A stretch of 15,822 nt of DNA from JBBRLG01 sp038231495 (GTDB lineage Bacteria > Planctomycetota > Planctomycetia > Gemmatales > Gemmataceae): the NCBI GenBank assembly GCA_038231495.1, contig JBBRLG010000097.1, positions 1-15,822 of the forward strand, read 5' to 3'. Position 1 is the first letter of the stretch. Each line of letters starts with the position of its first letter. Position numbers and translations under genes: made by a program. Of this stretch, positions 12,738-15,822 are shown in pieces. The notes under the pieces are model-generated. The model searched no databases. It saw only the letters and a list, made by a program, of their open reading frames with translations, and was not told the DNA's origin.

Positions 12738-14204
12738 TCACACCGTCCCTTCAACCGTGGGCAGTGCGAAGAACAGGTCGGCCTCGTCGTGCGCGGTTCG
12801 TCCCGCCGGCACGTAGCCGGTTTGCTCGTGGCGGGCGCGCAGCAACTGGCGGTAGTAGCGCTTGCGGAAGGCAAAGGCCTCAGCGTTCCAGGTGTCGCGC
12901 CAGAGTTGCATGAGACCGTCTTCCAGTTGTTCGACGGTCATCCCGCGCGGCCGAAAGTTAACGTCGAACAGCGTGCAGCGGTCCCACGCGCCGGGGTAGA
13001 GCAGCCGGCCTTCGGCCAGCAGCCGGTCGTAGAGCCGCGTGCCGGGGAACGGCGTCAGCACGGTGATCTGGACCTCCAGCAGTTTGGACCGCTCGATGAA
13101 GTCGCGCAACTCGTCGAAGACGGCGGGGGTGTCGGCGTCGAGGCCGGCGATGAAACAGCCGCAGACGCTCACGCCCCGGCCCTGGATTTTCTCAATCGTG
13201 TCGAGGTAACGGCCGTGCTGCCGGCTTTTCCAGTTCACCGCGTCCAGGCCGCGCAGGCTGTCCTTGCGCGGGCTTTCAAAGCCGATCAGCACTTGCCGAC
13301 AGCCGCTGGGGTAGAGCAGGTCGAGCAACTCCTCGTCCTCGGCCAGCGACACGTCGGTTTCCGTAAAGTAGCGCACGTCGCGCTCCGCCAAGCCGCGCAG
13401 GAGCTGCTTGGCCCAGGGCTTGTGGACGAAGGTGTTGTCGTCCGCGAACTCGATGAACGGCCGCCGCCACAGCGCCCGCACCGCGTCCACCTCGCGGAGC
13501 ACGCGCTCGACGGGCTTGGTCCGGTAGCGCGGCCCGTACAGCTTGGACGCCGCGCAGAAGTCGCAGTCCCAGGGGCAGCCGCGCGACGTCTGGATGGTAA
13601 CGCGGTTGTACGGCCCCAGGCGGTGCAGCTCGCCCGTGTCCCGGGGGTCGGCCGGGTCGCCTCCCGCCGACGGGTTGCGGCAGAGCAAGTCGAACCGCGG
13701 CATCGGCGACTCGCGCAGGTCGAACTGGCCCGGCAGCGCCTCGCGGTAGAACGGCTTCAGCCCGGCACGCCCTCCCGTCTGGAAGTCGCGCACGACCTGC
13801 GGCCAGGTGAGTTCGCCCTCGCCGACGACCACCGCGTCGGCGTGCCGGGCGACCTCGTCGGGCAGGACGGTGGCGTGCAGGCCGCCGAAGACGACCGGCA
13901 CGCCGAGGGCGCGGTAGGCGTCGGCCACCTGGTAGGCGTCGAAGGCGCGGGCGGTGTACGTGGACAGGGCCACCAGGTCGAAGCCGAGGGTCGGCTTCGC
14001 GGCGAAGGCCGCCACGTCGTCCACCTCGACGTATTCCACGGCAACGCCGTCGGGGGTGGCACCGGCCAGGGTCAATAGGGCCAGGCTCGGCAGTTGGGCA
14101 ATGACGCGGCCACGGTTGATGAACTGCGGCAGCGTGATGCCGAGTTCGATGAACTTGCGCGTCTGCAACTTGACGCCTGCGATGGCGATGAGGCCGATTT
14201 TCAT
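12738..14204 (-). CDS. B12-binding domain radical SAM protein
   Basis: The product is 488 residues. The N-terminal ~150 residues form a cobalamin-binding-type Rossmann domain, with GGLHATVLPDEVARHADAVV at 107-126 and VGEGE, a signature of this class. The radical SAM cluster motif is CPWDCDFC, with C210, C214 and C217 expected to bind the 4Fe-4S cluster. Later segments, such as IGFESP and the ITVLTPFPGT region, fit the barrel of BchE/HpnJ-like class B enzymes. Class B members perform methylations or ring rearrangements of many substrates; I cannot assign one here. The DxHxxG cobalamin motif is not evident, as in a number of relatives. ATG at 14204 has AGGTG four bases upstream. The gene seems to stand alone between two repeat clusters. 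Confidence 0.88.
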   Translation of the reverse strand: MKIGLIAIAGVKLQTRKFIELGITLPQFINRGRVIAQLPSLALLTLAGATPDGVAVEYVEVDDVAAFAAKPTLGFDLVALSTYTARAFDAYQVADAYRALGVPVVFGGLHATVLPDEVARHADAVVVGEGELTWPQVVRDFQTGGRAGLKPFYREALPGQFDLRESPMPRFDLLCRNPSAGGDPADPRDTGELHRLGPYNRVTIQTSRGCPWDCDFCAASKLYGPRYRTKPVERVLREVDAVRALWRRPFIEFADDNTFVHKPWAKQLLRGLAERDVRYFTETDVSLAEDEELLDLLYPSGCRQVLIGFESPRKDSLRGLDAVNWKSRQHGRYLDTIEKIQGRGVSVCGCFIAGLDADTPAVFDELRDFIERSKLLEVQITVLTPFPGTRLYDRLLAEGRLLYPGAWDRCTLFDVNFRPRGMTVEQLEDGLMQLWRDTWNAEAFAFRKRYYRQLLRARHEQTGYVPAGRTAHDEADLFFALPTVEGTV

Positions 14205-14240
14205 AACTCACCTAGTGCATCGTCACTCGTCCGTTGATGG

Positions 14241-14328
14241 GTAGGACGGGCTTCCTAGCCCGTCCGTGTTCAAGGACGGGCTTCCTAGCCCGTCCGTGTT
14301 CAAGGACGGGCAAGGAAGCCCGTCCTAC
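14241..14328. repeat. Tandem 30-bp palindromic repeat with 15-bp inverted ends
   Basis: Two identical 30-base units (14244-14273 and 14274-14303) are followed by a third, diverging one (14304-14328). Each of the two full units contains an 8-bp hairpin, GGACGGGC-TTCCTA-GCCCGTCC. The whole block is bounded by a perfect 15-bp inverted repeat, GTAGGACGGGCTTCC (14241-14255) and its complement (14314-14328). It lies just upstream of the radical SAM gene start and could affect its expression. Confidence 0.88.
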
Positions 14329-14489
14329 AGCACTCTTCAAAGCACGACTGACAGGGCACCTGGGTACAACGGCTCCGGGAACGGGGGCCAACGGAGGGCG
14401 GCTGCCGGTGCCCTCCTTCTTACCAAGGCACGGTCCGACAATCCGTGTCCCGCCGGTAACGGCAACGGAGAGGAGTTCGTTCCCGGCCG
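14329..14489. other. Non-coding stretch after the membrane-protein gene
   Basis: Between the tandem palindrome and the membrane-protein stop codon I see no gene and no clear terminator. The composition is G+C-rich with several GGGNNCC-type short inverted motifs only. Confidence 0.4.
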
Positions 14490-15689
14490 TCACCGCCGTC
14501 TTGGCGACCAATCCAGGCACAGGACCAGGGCCAGGGCCACCAGTGCGGGGCCTGCCGCCAGCGCGACGACAGGCAACCACGCTGCCGCTACCAGGCATTG
14601 CACCCCGATGGTAAGCAGCGTGCCCGCAACTAGCAAGGGAATACCGAATCGCCGGGTCGAAAGGGGTGGCCGGCCGGCGTCCGCCTCCCGCGCGACATAG
14701 ATGCTCAGCAAACCGAGGACGATGCAATCGGCATGACCCAGGCGCGACAGCCGGCGCGCGAAGTCGCTATAGCCGCCGAGGAAGCCGGGGGCGGACAGGG
14801 GACCGTCGAAGGCATACAGGCCCATGAGCAGGCCGACGCCCATGCTCGCGGCGACGAGGAGCCAGCCCCAAACCTCCAGGGCGTGGGCGTACCGATAAGC
14901 CAGTGCGACGCCGACGCAGGCACCGGCGAACGCGGTCAGGGCGGGGAACGGCAGCAGAAACTTGACGCGGAGGTCGGTGAAGGCGGCCAGGGCCAAAAGC
15001 GCGGACATGGTGGCTGTCCCGCACAAGAGTGAGGCTCGGCCGCGGCGGGCCAGTACCGGCTGCCGGCCGGCGCGGAGGAAAAGACCTTCGTACAGGAGGG
15101 CCGCCGCTGGCAACGCGATGGCGGCGGCGCGGGCCAACCGTAACATGCGCAGGCGGACGCCGTCGTCGGGGCCGAGATACGTTGGGAGGAACCGGGTCGG
15201 GTCCGCCGTGAAGAGGCCCATCGCGCCGTCGAGAAGCATCCCCAGGCAAATGACGGGCAGGACCACCCGCCACGCTCCCGCGTGCGGCCCCCACCCGACC
15301 CGAGCCAGCAGCAGGGCGAACCCGACGAAATTGAGCAGCGCGCCGGCCGGGACCAGCCACACGCCTGGCGGCCCGAGCGCGGCGAGCATATAGCCCGCCG
15401 CGTAGAGCAGCGCCCCGGACCCGGTGCAGCCCACGATCGCGCGCCGCACCCCGCCGCACACGACCCCGGTGAGCGCCCCGGCGACGATGAGTTGCAAGAA
15501 GGCCATGCCCACGACCACTGCCTGCGCCTGCCGGGCCGCCATTTGCGAACTGCCGGGCAAGGCGGCGGGGTCGCGTACCCCCAGCGACCAGGGGTCTAGC
15601 CCAATCGCCCAGAGGAACGCCGCCAGCAGTAGCAGCCGGCCGATAAGCCCGTTCCAGTGGCCGCCGTCGAGTCGTGGCGCAGGCTCCAT
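14490..15689 (-). CDS. Multi-pass membrane protein of unknown function
   Basis: I do not recognise a named family. The 399-residue product is very hydrophobic, with about 12 predicted membrane helices. Examples are near residues 15-31, 52-75, 105-128 and 350-372, with the last ending in ALVLCLDWSPRRR. Short basic stretches (R-rich) lie between helices. A RLSRLGHADCIVLGLLSIY segment near the third helix from the end carries the only histidine set deep in a helix; it resembles a motif I associate with uncharacterised planctomycete and proteobacterial membrane proteins. ATG at 15689 is firm because GGGAGG lies four bases upstream. A promoter-like module sits 22 bases upstream, giving a leader of about 15 bases. 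The 285 bases between it and the radical SAM start hold a tandem palindrome. Confidence 0.7.
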   Translation of the reverse strand: MEPAPRLDGGHWNGLIGRLLLLAAFLWAIGLDPWSLGVRDPAALPGSSQMAARQAQAVVVGMAFLQLIVAGALTGVVCGGVRRAIVGCTGSGALLYAAGYMLAALGPPGVWLVPAGALLNFVGFALLLARVGWGPHAGAWRVVLPVICLGMLLDGAMGLFTADPTRFLPTYLGPDDGVRLRMLRLARAAAIALPAAALLYEGLFLRAGRQPVLARRGRASLLCGTATMSALLALAAFTDLRVKFLLPFPALTAFAGACVGVALAYRYAHALEVWGWLLVAASMGVGLLMGLYAFDGPLSAPGFLGGYSDFARRLSRLGHADCIVLGLLSIYVAREADAGRPPLSTRRFGIPLLVAGTLLTIGVQCLVAAAWLPVVALAAGPALVALALVLCLDWSPRRR

Positions 15690-15710
15690 GTTTCCTCCCA
15701 GGAAGAAGGC

Positions 15711-15738
15711 TGTATACTCCACGCGGGGAGAGGTGACG
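15711..15738 (-). promoter_or_regulatory. Promoter-like module upstream of the membrane-protein gene
   Basis: On the minus strand CGTCAC (15738-15733) and TATACA (15716-15711) are separated by 16 bases, with CCGCG-N3-AG just before TATA. It is the closest of the three minus-strand copies to its gene, with the -10 box 22 bases from the start codon. A palindromic repeat begins at 15743, the same distance upstream as at 12562. Confidence 0.6.
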
Positions 15739-15742
15739 CCAA

Positions 15743-15822
15743 CGCCCGTAGCCACAAGCGCCCGTAGCCGCAAGCGGCCCGCTTGCTGGCTGAACCCGTG
15801 CGGAAGCCAGCAAGCGAGCCGC
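15743..15822. repeat. Palindromic repeat running off the window end
   Basis: It starts with the same 18 bases as the repeat at 12562 (CGCCCGTAGCCACAAGCG). It contains an 11-bp stem, GCTTGCTGGCT (15781-15791) with 15805-15815, around a 13-base loop. The outer arm starting near 15767 is expected to close beyond the window. Confidence 0.85.

Noticed and set aside
12789..14078. 429-codon plus-strand frame opposite the radical SAM gene
   Set aside because: It is antisense to the radical SAM domains, including the cysteine motif, and has no domain of its own.
14244..14328. CRISPR-like array with 30-bp period
   Set aside because: The units are directly adjacent with no unique spacers, and each is a hairpin; it is a tandem palindromic repeat.

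Overview
The window is G+C-rich chromosomal DNA, most likely from a planctomycete of the Gemmata type. The strongest sign is the 1,008-residue secreted protein at 8656-11682. It joins a planctomycete-type cytochrome domain (PSCyt1, CVVCH), a DUF1549 domain with a second CxxCH, a LamG domain and a DUF1553 domain. Long palindromic repeats crowding the gaps between genes also fit. No rRNA, tRNA, CRISPR array, transposase or prophage gene was seen.

Layout. 1-369 is apparently non-coding and repeat-bearing. 370-2226 and 2228-2710 (both minus) are the type VI secretion baseplate genes tssF and tssE, one base apart. 2711-2997 holds two very long perfect palindromes and promoter-like modules. 3075-4517 (minus) is a SAM methyltransferase with the MethyTransf_Reg/PKMT architecture, and its C-terminal tail appears to be cut off by a one-base frameshift. 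4569-5990, 6097-7590 and 7616-8482 (all minus) encode a membrane-anchored coiled-coil VWA protein, a degenerate Hsp70-like protein fused to an FHA domain, and a MotA/TolQ/ExbB-type channel subunit. Transcription probably runs channel, Hsp70-FHA, VWA, methyltransferase from a promoter near 8530. 8656-11682 (plus) is the divergently transcribed cytochrome/DUF1549/DUF1553 gene. 11683-12031 is a convergent, repeat-filled gap. The rest is on the minus strand: an SRPBCC-fold protein (12032-12475), a B12-binding radical SAM protein (12738-14204) and a 12-helix membrane protein of unknown function (14490-15689). Palindromic repeat clusters separate them.

How the genes may work together. The most interesting group is 4569-8482. 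A MotA/ExbB-like subunit is co-encoded with a protein whose single N-terminal helix looks like that of MotB, ExbD or ZorB, including an aspartate (D17) at the proton-carrying position, followed by about 230 residues of coiled coil and a VWA domain with an intact metal site. Between them lies an FHA protein. I infer a proton-driven, stator-like envelope complex whose cargo is a VWA domain instead of the usual peptidoglycan-binding domain, perhaps linked to the neighbouring methyltransferase and type VI baseplate genes. This is a hypothesis from architecture and gene order.

A second theme is regulatory. Three minus-strand genes (tssE, the SRPBCC gene and the membrane-protein gene) share a promoter-like module of fixed geometry, GTCA-N7-CCGCG-N3-AG-TATA, directly abutting a palindromic repeat. 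A fourth copy faces the other way from the far end of one palindrome.
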